From: Quillaja saponaria
Lineage: Eukaryota > Streptophyta > Magnoliopsida > Fabales > Quillajaceae
Assembly (NCBI GenBank): GCA_029379385.1
Contig: CM055605.1
Location: forward strand, 15,597,001-15,661,000
Length of the DNA stretch: 64,000 bases
Direction: 5' to 3'
The translations under genes and the position numbers were made by a program. A model generated the notes under the pieces. The model saw nothing but the letters and a program-made list of their open reading frames with translations. It had not been told where the DNA came from and ran no database searches. Positions 47,108-58,634 of the stretch are shown here, one piece after another; the first letter of the stretch is position 1; every line of letters starts with the position of its first letter.

Positions 47108-49394
47108 AACAAGCAATGAGATAAAGTGCACTTAAGGTAATGGTTGACAAGCCTAAAAGAACTAAGCATGTGAGTCACTTAATTTCCCTTACTTTTTTTT
47201 AAAACTTAGTTACATCTTTGTGGCATGGTTTAAAATGTTTGGATTTGAGAATTTTTAAAAGGTAAAATACAAGTTGGTGGTGATGGAAATGATTGATATA
47301 GAATTGAGTGGTTAATGAAAAAGGGAAAATAGGGTTAGATTATATAAGTTAAAGAAATTAGGTATTTCGGGTGTTCTATGGACTGTATTATTTAAGAGTT
47401 AAGATAAAGTGTGGCTTTTGGTCTTGGAATGATATCTAGAAAGTTTTGTAACTTGATTTGAAGTGTATTTATCATTAGAGACATTGAATTGCAGCTGGGT
47501 TTGTGCAGGATTTTAGGTGAGCTTTAGTCAATCCGGAGGACTTTGACTGGGGTTTGGTTGTGGTTTGAATTAGCTTAATACCTATGAATAGGAATTATTC
47601 CTAACATATTAATGGACAATTATGGAGCTTTATAGGTTTTAATTTTATGTTATTCGTATTTTAGAGATGTTGGAAGTCATGGTTGTGATTTTCGAGTCCT
47701 TATTGAACTTATTTTAGTGTAATTAGGTTTGGAGGGTCTTAGAAGATGATTTAGAGTGGAGTGATGCAGATGAATTGTTCCTAACATCTTGATAAGCCAT
47801 ATTTGAAAGTTTCATAGTTTAATTCCCAAGTATGAGTATTCCATAAGCATTGGAATCTGAGATTGGCAACTAGAAATTGTATGAGTGCCCTATTTGTGTT
47901 CATGTAAGGATTTGAGTAGATTCAAGACTACTTTTAGAAGAAGTTTCTAAATAACAAAGATAACTAACTTCTTAAAAATAATGTTTAGACTTTGTTTTTT
48001 TGAATTTGGTGAAGAATGTAAATTGAAACCAAACATATCTCTAAGGTGGTTATGGAAATGTCTAAGAGGGGTTAATTTTAAATAAATGCATAAAACTTAG
48101 TATTTATAGATTTTCATAATTAAATAGTTAACCTATAAAATTGACAAACTTAGTAATACTTAGTATTTATACATTGAAAAGTGTTGTTTAGCCAACAACG
48201 TGTGTGACTATAAGAGGAAGTGACGAGCAAAATTAGTAAATGATGAGTGCATAAATGCTATCTTTTAGTTGCTAGATTAACATGTGAATTTGTTAGGTAT
48301 ATTTCAATTGATATATTTATATAGAATCATAAGCATGTGTAGTGTTTCATTAAGTTATTTGAATTGTGCTTGACTTATGACTTTGTTTGTGTTTGATAAG
48401 GGCCAATGAAAGTATTTTTCTTTCCGTAATGATTTTTACTTCCGAAATAGAATCCGGGTGCACCTAGGATATTTTTATTTGATTATTTGACACTGATTAA
48501 AAAAATTCGAGTAACTTAGCCTCAAGAATGGATTTGTGAGGAGCTATGAAGATTTCAGTAATTTTGTATATATTTGTGTTTGGTGTGTGGGCATAAAAAC
48601 TACCTGGAAGGGAGAATTTTTGTTTGGTTAGAGGTGTTGAGTTATTCTATTTGGCCCTTTGTGTGTTTTGAGTATTTTGATTGTCTTGATTTGATTATAT
48701 AGTGTATTACTTGAACTGTGTTTGTTAAGTTGATGCTTTCCATATTTGCATACTTGTAACCCTTAGTTGTTTTGAAATTCATGATATGTTGATATTAATT
48801 GACTATGCATTATATATATGTGTAGAATGATGCTAGTACTCTTTAGGTATATTTTTTTTACTCACTGAGTTTGTGGGACTCACCACTATCTTGTTGATGT
48901 TTTTTTTAGTAACAGGATCTTTGTGAGCATCAATAACTAATACTTGGCATGCCAATTGTATGATGGAAAGATATGCATTTGAGATCGCAGACTTGAAGGC
49001 ACAAGATGAAAATTTGCATTCACTTTAGGGTTAGGTGTTTGATTTTGTATTGTGTATTAGTTGTTGTGTTATAAAGCGGTGCAAAGCTCATTTTGGTATA
49101 TTGTTGCTGTTAGTAATTGGTTGAATGTAACTAGGGATTATATATTTATATTTGGGGCATGTTACAAGATACAGGGAACCTATACTGAAATTTTTATTAA
49201 ATTGTATGTACTTCAGTAAATAACATTTTGTAGCTAACTTATGTCTTTTTATTTTTTTATTTTTATTTTTTAATTTTACTTTTATTTTTTGGTTTCGACA
49301 AGAGTCATATTTGTTTCTTTGTTTTGAAGTCAAAGTTACGGAGGTTTGGTTATCCATTCTTCTGGTTAATCATGCCTCCGTGTAGGGTGTGACA
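46436..49394 (+). mobile_element. LTR-like family L copy with 3' CA end (plus orientation)
   Basis: This is the best plus-strand reference for L outside the nested copies. Landmarks: GAGTAAAACTTGG at 46,759, GGTGCACCTAGG at 48,457, hairpin box near 48,859, AGTAACAGG at 48,907, and the GTGTAGGGTGTGACA end at 49,394. The upstream end is obscured by the MULE and CACTA. Noncoding. Confidence 0.65.
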
Positions 49395-49765
49395 GAAAGT
49401 GCTTTTATAAACATGACATATGAATTTTTGGTTCTAATACATTGGATCAGTAGTTGGTAACACCAACTTGGCTGGCCGGTAATGACCGATGAACTTCATC
49501 TTTTTGCCCTCATATTTTTCCTGACTAATTTCACCAACACACTTACATCGGTAATATTGTGTTTTTGATCAAAATTATATTTTGGTTAGCTTCATAATTA
49601 GTTTCGAGTAAATTACACCCCTTCCTTTGAGTTTTTGTGAAATAACACAAGTTCAAAACTTGGAGAAATCAATCATCCCCTCTCTTTGATGGATAGAAAA
49701 GTTAATGATGTTACAAAATAATTTTGGTAAAATATTAAAAAATCATGCTTGTATCTCTACTTCTA
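49395..49765 (+). repeat. Repeat A fragment (plus orientation)
   Basis: It follows the L end after a short spacer and matches 20,285-20,600. It is cut at about 49,765. Confidence 0.7.
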
Positions 49766-50021
49766 CAAAGCTTCACGGTAACCTTGAAGTTACTATGGGA
49801 GAGAAGGGAGCTAAACTTCCAAGACAAGGGACAGCTGCTTAAAAAAAATTAAAAACAGGGCAGCTATTGTAGGCCAAAAGAAAGTCTGCTTTTCACGGCT
49901 GCAAGGAGGAACAATACCTCTCGACTAACTGACAACTAAAGGCTAGACAAGGCAAGGTGAAAACAAAGAAGGAAGGAGAGAAATTTGGCTGCAAAGGGAA
50001 GGTTTCTTCACGAAAAAAAAA
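49766..50021. repeat. Second copy of the 11.9-12.15 kb purine-rich segment
   Basis: Matches 11,885-12,145 including GGAGAGAAATTTGGCTGCAA. Confidence 0.75.
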
Positions 50022-50295
50022 TATTTGAATCTTCTAGGGGAGAGCTTCAGGACTACACTCCTTACAAATTTCTTAATTTTGACGTGGATGACCTACCTTT
50101 GACCAAACCGCAAAAGGTGATCAATCGAGATGTACAGAAAATGCCCCGGACATACCTCTGCGGAATAAAAAAATAATTTAATTTTATGATAATAGTGTGA
50201 ATTAAAATTTAGCATTATCTAATTAGTAAGTTCATTAGGTCATAATGAAGTTAGGACACCCAAGCTGGTATTAGAGAATTGATGGAAATTTTACT
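50022..50295 (+). mobile_element. tRNA-derived SINE, copy 3 (5' truncated), and flank
   Basis: It starts at the B-box-like ATTTGAATCTTC (50,023) and runs to GCGGAATAAAAAAATAA (50,176). The 5' half with the A box is lost, and the right TTAACATA is deleted. The remaining 120 bp is the flank preceding family B. Confidence 0.55.
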
Positions 50296-51430
50296 TGTTA
50301 TAACTCGGTACCATAACGGTAAGTTTTAGGGAATAAAAAGGAAAAACTTAGTACGTTTGGTTATAAACACAAACTAAATAAATGCATAAACAAAATAAAA
50401 TACCAATTTTTTATCCTTTTATTTTATTTTCCTTTTCCTCATATTTTCCTATTCTTTTCCTTGTAGAATTTTTTTCTCTTTGTCTTCCTCCTCCACGCCT
50501 TTTTCCTTCCCCTACTTTCTCGACTCTTCCGTTAGCTCCATTCAAGAAGACCAAAGCACCAACTTCTCATTGGCAGCTTGTGTCTTGATCTTCCCTATCC
50601 CATGCTTGAGCCGAGGAGTAGCTATCATGGATTAGCAACACCTCTAATAGTCACCGCATCAGCAAACAATAGCACCTCCAACAGTTGCTCAACCACTTTT
50701 CTATTTTGGGGTAGTTCCAAATACCTCTAGTTCAAGTAATTCTCTTGTTTTTTTGTAGCTGATTCCTTTTCCTTTTTGTTTTGTTTGAGGATTTAGATGT
50801 CGAGATCGATTGGGTTTGTGAATGAAAGAATATGATCAAGGTGGTGAGAAAAATAGTAGGTAAAGTTTTGTTTGGTTCTTATGGAATTCCAAGATTTAAG
50901 CTCTTTATCTAAATGATACTTGGAAATGTAATTTCAGCTCTAGAGCTTGACGTTATCTCGACGACACTTTTGGACTCTAGGGGAAGCCACAAACAACAAC
51001 TGTAAAGTTGGGAGTGAAAGATATTATCTTTTGGTTACTAGTTGTGCTTGGAAATGTTTTCTATATGTATATTATTGTTGGGTAAAGATGTGTTTAGTAC
51101 TTTGAGTTGAATATAAATGTTGAATTATGTGATAAATTTCTAAATCTTCATAAATTTGTAATTTAGTGTGTTGTGCGATAGTTTGAATGATTTGTATGTG
51201 GTTGATAGGGCCAGAGAATTCATTTTTAATATGATTTAGAATCCATGTGGACCTTGGATAAATTTGATTTGATTAAGTGATTATATAAATATATATTCGA
51301 GTAACTCAGTCCCGGGGAGGTTACTGTGGGAGATTATTTGTTCTGGTGTGCAGGAGCTGAATAGCCCAAGGAAGATAAATGTATATGTACATATATATGT
51401 TCTACTTGTGGTGTCAGACATCTATATTGT
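50296..51430 (+). mobile_element. LTR-like family B with 5' end (third copy)
   Basis: It starts TGTTATAACTCGGTACC and parallels 38,121-39,502, with about 240 bp missing at 50,907 (TTTATCTAAATGATACTTGG). It is broken by the CACTA left end at 51,431. Confidence 0.55.
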
Positions 51431-51946
51431 CACTACAAGAAAATCACTTATTTGCGATGGTACTAGACCTATCACAAATAAAACTGTCTTAGATGTCATC
51501 TTCTGCTACTATGTTTGTATATTAGAAATGGCCCAATTTAAAGAAACAAATTTTAATTATTTGCGACGGTATAATAACTTATTTGCTAGGGTATGCATTG
51601 TAGCAAATAAGACAATTGCAATCATTTCTTCTAAGTCGACCTTTTTATATGGGTGACGACCCACAACTGTAGCAATAGTGAAAATTAAGAAAATAAACCT
51701 AATATCCACTTTCTCAGTTTGCATTCTATTCTTCTTTCTCATTTTCGATCCTCTACCTCTCCCTCACCGACTTCACATCACATCTCACTTTGCTATAAGC
51801 CACCAAGTACAGGTGGTGGCTTTAACCTACCAAGGCTCCACGGGAAAAGCTTAGAGACCATTTTAGGAAAGGAGATTGGGATCCAAAATTACCTTACTTG
51901 ATCTCGTTTTCTTATAAAAGTGAAGCATTTCTTCTCGTATTCAGAT

Positions 51947-52105
51947 ATGGCTACTTTTATACCTTCCTATCATTTGTCTTCTTCAATTTTAATTGCACGG
52001 AGAGTTTCGAGAGTTTTCATGGCTTTTCCTACTGCATCAAACTGTATGGCTTTCAAATCCTCTAAAATTTCAAGTATCAGTAACAGGAAAGTGGATCAGT
52101 TTTGA
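51947..52105 (+). CDS. Intact copy of the captured transit-peptide-like frame (52 codons)
   Basis: It starts MATFIPSYHLSSSILIARR and continues with FKSSKISSISNRKVDQF to TGA at 52,103-52,105. It is Ser-rich, basic and lacks acids until near the end, as organelle transit peptides do. The ATG is chosen because composition changes there, and both other copies align from this codon. Copies at 15,246 and 40,001 are broken by a TAG where this one has TCG. The true exon may end at AGGAAA|GTGGAT, since CTTCAATGCAG follows at about 52,170 as a possible acceptor. It is probably a gene fragment carried by the CACTA element, not a working gene. Confidence 0.3.
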   Translation: MATFIPSYHLSSSILIARRVSRVFMAFPTASNCMAFKSSKISSISNRKVDQF

Positions 52106-52319
52106 CAATGGTTTCATGCTTGTTGAGTCAAATTGAGTCAGCTCCGTTCTTGTTTTGGTCTTCAATGCAGATCGAAGAGTTCATTTGGGTCGACTAGTAT
52201 ATAGATCCTTGTATTGCATTGGACTTATTTTCCTATTTTTCGCACCTTAGATGTTGTGAATTTTCACTACTGAAAGTTAGAAGAGTATAAAATTTTGTTG
52301 AGCTAACACTGACTTATTA

Positions 52320-52469
52320 CCCATATTGAAACCCAAAAGAAAAAAAAAGATCTTTACTTGTTCCGTGATGAAAAATTCAAATTTAGGGTCTGGACCCATA
52401 TTGAAACCCAAAAGAAAAAAAAGATCTTTACTTGTTCCGTGATGAAAAATTCAAATTTAGGGTCTGGAA
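52320..52469. repeat. 75-bp tandem duplication inside the CACTA copy
   Basis: CCATATTGAAACCCAAAAG through TTAGGGTCTGGA occurs twice in succession. The other copies at 15,620, 18,040 and 40,375 have one unit. Confidence 0.85.
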
Positions 52470-52561
52470 GGCACGTTCTACCTTTTTATGTGGGTGCTTT
52501 TTTTAAAAATTATAATTTTTTTTTTTATATTTCATACTACATAAAGAAGATTGGTCACTAG

Positions 52562-52985
52562 ACGAGGGAACCTACACTAAAATTTTTAATAATTGTTCTA
52601 ATACATTAGATCAGTAGTTGGTAACACTGACTTGGCCGGCCGGTAATGACCGATCAACTTCATCTTTTTGCCCATACATTTTTCCCAACTAATTTCACCA
52701 ACAAACTTACATCGGTAATATTGTGTTTTTGATAGAAATTCTATTTTGGTTAGCTTCATAATTAGTTTCAAGTAAATTACACCACTTCCCTTGGATGGAT
52801 AAAATATTACCGCTTGGATGAATAGAAAAGTTAATGATGTTACAAAATAATTTTGATAAAAAACTTAAAAATCATGTTTGTATCTGTAAAGTAACAAAAA
52901 GTCTTATTTTTACTTTTTACTTTTCAAATGAGTTATAATACTTACTTTTTATCTATAATTTTCAAATGAGTTATAATACTTACTT
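52562..52985 (+). repeat. Repeat A fragment with short L remnant
   Basis: It starts with a relic of GGGAACCT...AAATTTTTAATAA (as at 20,237) and then A from TTCTAATACATTAGATCAG. A small internal duplication, TTTTCAAATGAGTTATAATACTTAC, occurs at 52,921 and 52,961. Confidence 0.65.
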
Positions 52986-55900
52986 TTCAAATATTAAATC
53001 CTAGTACACATGTGATAATTATGACTCTAATTTATCTATAATTATATATATATATATATATAGGCTCAATTATTGTTTTATAATTCATTATATTCATAAC
53101 AAATTTTATTTACCAATACACTTTAAATGAAATGAATTCCAAGCCCAAGTCAATCTATAGTATAATCAAAATACATTTTCCAATTTATACATATGTGTGT
53201 GTATATACATATACGGTGTATATATATATATAAATTTTAGGCAATTTATATATATATATACACACACTAGTGTTTATTCACTTTAAACCTAATTTGCCTA
53301 AAATTTTATTCGCCTAATAACACAGGTCATGTACAAATATTTTGAAACATACATTAAATTATCAAGATATCACAGTAGTAAAGTGTGGAGATTATTTTTT
53401 TAATAATTATCAAGTGATTAGATGAATTTTTTAATTAAATTTATTTTTTAAATAATTTAAATATGTATATATTATATAATACTATAAAAGTCTTTTGATC
53501 TTTAGAATAATATAGATGTATGTGTACATTATTTTTATTTTATTTTATTAAAAGAATAAATTGAGGTTTCTTTTAAGAAAATAAGTTTAAAAATAAAGAA
53601 TGATATAAAAAAGTAAATATTAGGATTCATTTGAAAAGAAAAAAAAGAAGTAAAAGTAAGATATTTTGAAATTTTGGATATACAAATATGATTTGTAGTA
53701 TTTTACCCAAATTATTTTGTGACACTGTTACCATTTCCATCTATACAAGGGATGGGAGTGTTGATTTCTTCAAACTTTGGATCTTAGTGTTATTTCACTA
53801 AATTTAAAGGGAGGGAATGTAATTTTCTCAATAGTTTACTATTGGTGGGTAAGAAAAATTATTTAGATTATGATTTAAATTTCCTAAAGAGACATACTTT
53901 TTTCATTAGATTGAGATTGTAATATAGTTTTTATAGAGTGAAGGAAAAGTTTGCTTGATGGATAAGTTCTACGAAGTATAAATAAATATGCTTGTGAGAG
54001 TTGTAAGATATAGAGAAAGTATAAGAATACTATGTACAAGATATTATTCTTTCTGTAATCTTTCGTACTACAGTAAAATCTCTCTTCTCCTCCACGGATG
54101 TAAGTATGGGTGCCAAGTCATGTTAAATGTTATGTGTTAAATGTTCTTTCTCTTCTCTTCTAGTTATATTTTGCATGGCTATCTTTTTTGTATTTTTGTT
54201 ATATCTCATTGAATTTTGAAGGGGTTTTAATTTGTATAATTTCCAACATAAAATAATTTCTTAATAATAATATCACGGTGAGTTATACAATACCAAACTT
54301 TTTTTACAGGGTATTAAATGTCCAACTAAGTTGGACGCATGTTTTCTTGATAGTTTGACAAATCATCACACCTGCTAACTACTTATTTACCTCTTGAGGA
54401 AACCTGCCAATAAATTTGTGTATTTATGTTTTTCAGCCGAATCTTATTAAATGCTTTCAATTTAATCCTTAACAAATAGAAAACTCTAAATTCTTTTCTT
54501 CTACTTGGGCTTAAAACCACAAAATTTGAAACTCAAAAACCAAAATTTCAAATCCAGGAATCAAGAACAGACTGCGAAGAAGTAGCCAACAACACCACCT
54601 CTTATAATCATAACTCTCTTTCTATATCCTGCTTGTTCTTGCTTCTCCTTTATTGGTATCTCTCATTTAAATAGAAAATTGATTTATGGTATGTTAGTCA
54701 AAGTATTAGAAATAATCTTGAATTCCTAGTCCAATATTCCATATTAGTAAAGACTCCTTACATACACACTATTATTTAAAGGTCAAAGGTGGTGTAACAT
54801 TTTTAATACCACCACTCAAATGCTATTACTACCATTACTACCTCCAGCTCCACCACATCATAAAACACCACTTAATGCCAACCCATTGTAGCCACCCCAC
54901 TGATCACAGGCTCACAGCCATGACCACCACCACCACCACGTGCCTTACCTTAACCTCTTAGCTACTTCTGGAACATCCAATTAAGGATTGATGTATTAAT
55001 AGTTCTTCATATAGGTTGAATTATTTTTGTCAAGCACAAATTAATACACATAGATATATAATTTGCTAGATATAAACTAATTCACATTATTCTCTTGAAC
55101 CTAGAAAGAAAACTAAATTAGGTTGACATGTTTTTTCATTTCAAGTATCTTGATAGGATAGTGAAAATGAATCCTACATGACTAGAAAAAACAACTAAAC
55201 TGTAGCACCAATTACATCTTAGCGAAGATGGTGGCTGAAAGGTGGAAATGATGGCTATGTGGCCAGTACTTGTAGTTCATAAAAAATAAATATATTTTGG
55301 GGTCAAATATAATTACTCTATTTTTTAATAGGCATAGGTAACAAGTTAATATAAATAAATGGTTGTGATTCGCTCAAATAAAATAGATGGTGAATGAATG
55401 ATATACTTCAGCTGAGTCTTAAATACCGTACAAAAAGAGTTAGGTATTGTATAACGCATCTAGTACCATTACCAAACAAGATATTGCATGATAACTACTT
55501 TTACATAAATATCTTTAAAAAATTTGCTATAAGGCCAATGTTTAGAAAGACACTTTCTTTTATTATCAAATATACTCTGCCTATTTTTTTTTTTTTTTTT
55601 TAGTTATAACTACTAAGCTAATGCAAACTATTATGTACTACGGTGCATTTTTAAAAATGTTCATACAATTTAATTATAGTTTTGTTGCTTCGCCGATAAT
55701 TAACTTGCTTTGGTTATCCTTTTCATAAGTAACATTCTTTACAAATTGTGAGATATATAAGATTAAATCAATTTGTGCATAAAAGAAAAAATGAGATACC
55801 ACTTTATTTATTTCTTCATTTTGTTCTTTAGATTTTATAAAATTAAAAAATACAAACTAGTAGAGGTAAGGTAGCCTTACAAAATTACTAAATAGGAAGA

Positions 55901-57300
55901 AGAAGAATATTATATAGTGCATGTGCATAACACTAACATGTACACACGTTATTTTACATAGATGAAAAAATTATATCTCTGTTTTTTTTTTTTTTTAAAG
56001 TTGTATAGAAATTAGTATAACAATTTTATTTTTATTTTTGGTACAAAAGGGAATAACATTAAGTAAGAAACAATACAAAGTCTTGGGAAACTTACTCCCA
56101 TTAAATTACCCATAAACATATTAGCACTATAACTAAGAACAGTAAAGAATAACTTAAGGTTTTTGTATGGCATTTCCTATTTTTACTAGTCCATCACCAA
56201 TTCAGCTTAACTATTAGACTATTTGAAGCAATGCTTAATGCTAAAAGGAGTCCATCAAGTTATTGCAGTCATATATCAAGTTGTTCTCTATTAAACAAAA
56301 CCATTGAATCAAAGAACAACTCCAAACTGGAAAAGAAAACTTCAATTGTTTTTTGTTCAATGGCTCATATAGTCATAGCCCCTTAGGCCTACAATTGCTT
56401 CTTCAATTATATGCTTCTAACCCTAATTGAATATGAAAAATGATACTGATTCAATGAGATGATTCAAGCCCTGAACAATGGGTAAAAAATTAAAAAAAAA
56501 ATTAATCATAAAAAAATGGAAAGTCTCCTTCCTAAATAAAAAGAAATTAGAAAGAGAAGTGTATCTCCAAAAGAAATGGAAACAAATGCATAACAGAAGG
56601 AAAGTTTCCCTCCTAAATTAAAGCAAATAGAAATCAAGTCTTTCTCAAAATAAAAGAAAACTTATAATGCATAAAAGAAAAGGAAATTCATATGCCCATT
56701 ACAGAAATTAGGAAGTTACCCAAATTGGATGCTAAAAGGAAAGTAACTAATGTATTACATCATTCAAGTTCAACGGTTCATATGACATCTAGACCACATG
56801 CCTTAGCCTATATATAACTCACAAACACACATAATATAGACATGCATATTTAGGTTAACTCTTATTTGAGTTTTTTGGATTTGGTTTTAAGCCAAATTTG
56901 GGGCTCTCCTCACCAACTCTAGAAGGAGGTGATAGTAGAACTCAACTGCTAGTTCATGAAAAACTCTGATGGGGTTACCTTCATCTCTTTGGTATTGGTT
57001 TGAAAGGAGCTCCGATTGTGTCTCTGAAGCCATGAATATCTCTTACTCTTTTATTCGTTTTGTATTACTAAAGAATTCTCGCAGGTATATATAACTCTCT
57101 CACTATCTCTTCAGTTTCTATTTAGATTGAGTACCCTAATACATACAAATTGTGATTTAACACATTATTAATTAATTTCTTACATTGGCGTATAAGAAAA
57201 TTATTAATTTCTTGTCTTAATATTAGCACATATGTACTATTTTCAATTGAGGACCAATGAATATTTTTAAAATTTTGTTTTTTTAAGTAAAAGCTGGAGA
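52986..57300. repeat. Family D, most complete copy
   Basis: It contains every part seen in the other D copies: TA-rich block 53,040-53,275, diverged A relative 53,530-53,850, CCA-rich block 54,805-54,940, T-run 55,584-55,602, and the TATA-like GCCTATATATAACTC at 56,808. No transposon protein is readable in either strand. About 4.3 kb. Confidence 0.65.
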
Positions 57301-57850
57301 TTAGACCCACAACTTGGAGGTGAGGAATATTTGATTTCTTTCAATTGTAGACAAAAAAAGCTTCAATTTATCGTGCTCATAGGGTATACATAAGTTATTA
57401 CTAGTATTTGTATTTGTCTTTTATATTCTCTTATATAAATTTTAACAAATTTTATATGCAAATCATCAAAACATAAAAGTATTTAGCCTTAGTAATAATC
57501 CACCTAGTTGGAATAGACATAAGAAATATATGCATTAAAACATTAAAACACAATTTATGTCAATTTTTTAAAAATTGAAGAAAAAAAAAAAAACAATTTT
57601 GATTTTGGAGTTAAGTTGTTATTGTGGTCTAACCAAAGATATCACATAAATATTTAATTTAATTTTTATAAATGTTAAACCTAATATAATTTTGCCTCCA
57701 TGAATTATTTTACTAATATATATTACTGACTTAGGAAAATAAATTATTAATTTAAATTTATTTAATATAGTCACACCTACAAAATATTTAATTTAATCTT
57801 CATAATATTAAATATAATATAATTTAATCTTCATACTATTCAATTAATAA
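57301..57850. repeat. Family D, single copy of the unit repeated at 27.9 and 29.6 kb
   Basis: CAACTTGGAGGTGAGGAAT to the AT-rich end joins L directly at 57,850. It shows the state without the 1.27-kb insert. Confidence 0.65.
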
Positions 57851-58634
57851 TTTTCCAAATATCATCTTAAGACCCTAACCTACACTTTTTATTTGGAACT
57901 ATTAATTTAATTCAGTTTCGAAAATATTCAAAATGTTATATTTCTCCAACTTGCCAAATCTGCCTCTGCTTTACTTCAATAACCACTTCCAAGTTACTTT
58001 CCATGATTCTTAAATCATACGTAATTACACCAAATATATTTCTTGAAAATTAAATCTTCTTAACTCTTTAACCTTTTAAAATTACATTAATTAGCTGCAT
58101 ATCATATTTCTTAATTAGCTATTTTATTTATCAAACCTAGGGAAGTCAACTTCTAAATATATGATAACACTTAATTTCTTTTAAACATGTTGTCAAATAC
58201 TTTTAAAAAAATATTTAATTTCCTTTAGCGTGTATGCATTTGTATATATACATACACCCATAATTCAACATATCTCATCCTTTTCATACTACTTATATCC
58301 CAACTTTGAATCCTAATTAAATTACTTATCTACAATTTATCTAACTTAAGAGTATATAAGTCCTATACTATCATACTTAAATTTCCAATTTCCTCATTCT
58401 ACAATTAGACATGATTATCTGATATATTCATTGTTCTTAAACTTTTGCTCAGAATTTTCTTAGTCCTTAATTCTAAATCATCAACTATATAGAAAAATAT
58501 AAAGAAATCAAAACCACAAACTAACTAGCTATTGACAAAACTCATGGCAAGGAGGAGTTTTCAGCACCTAACTCCTTTTGCTTCCATTGCTAAATTAGGA
58601 AGAGTGGGGAGCTATCCCTCTTGCTTCTGGCTGC
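57851..58634 (-). mobile_element. LTR-like family L, left of nested L (second unit)
   Basis: It matches 30,191-30,971 and is interrupted at 58,634 by the same nested L copy. Confidence 0.75.

Larger units (their letters stand above)
51431..52561 (+). mobile_element. CACTA element, left half (copy 3)
   Basis: It starts CACTACAAGAAAATCACTTA and follows 39,506-40,535. It then stops inside TTGGTCACTA at about 52,560 and joins L/A-type sequence, so the right end is lost. It lies at the same place in family B as the bordered copy, so both descend from one insertion. Confidence 0.7.
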
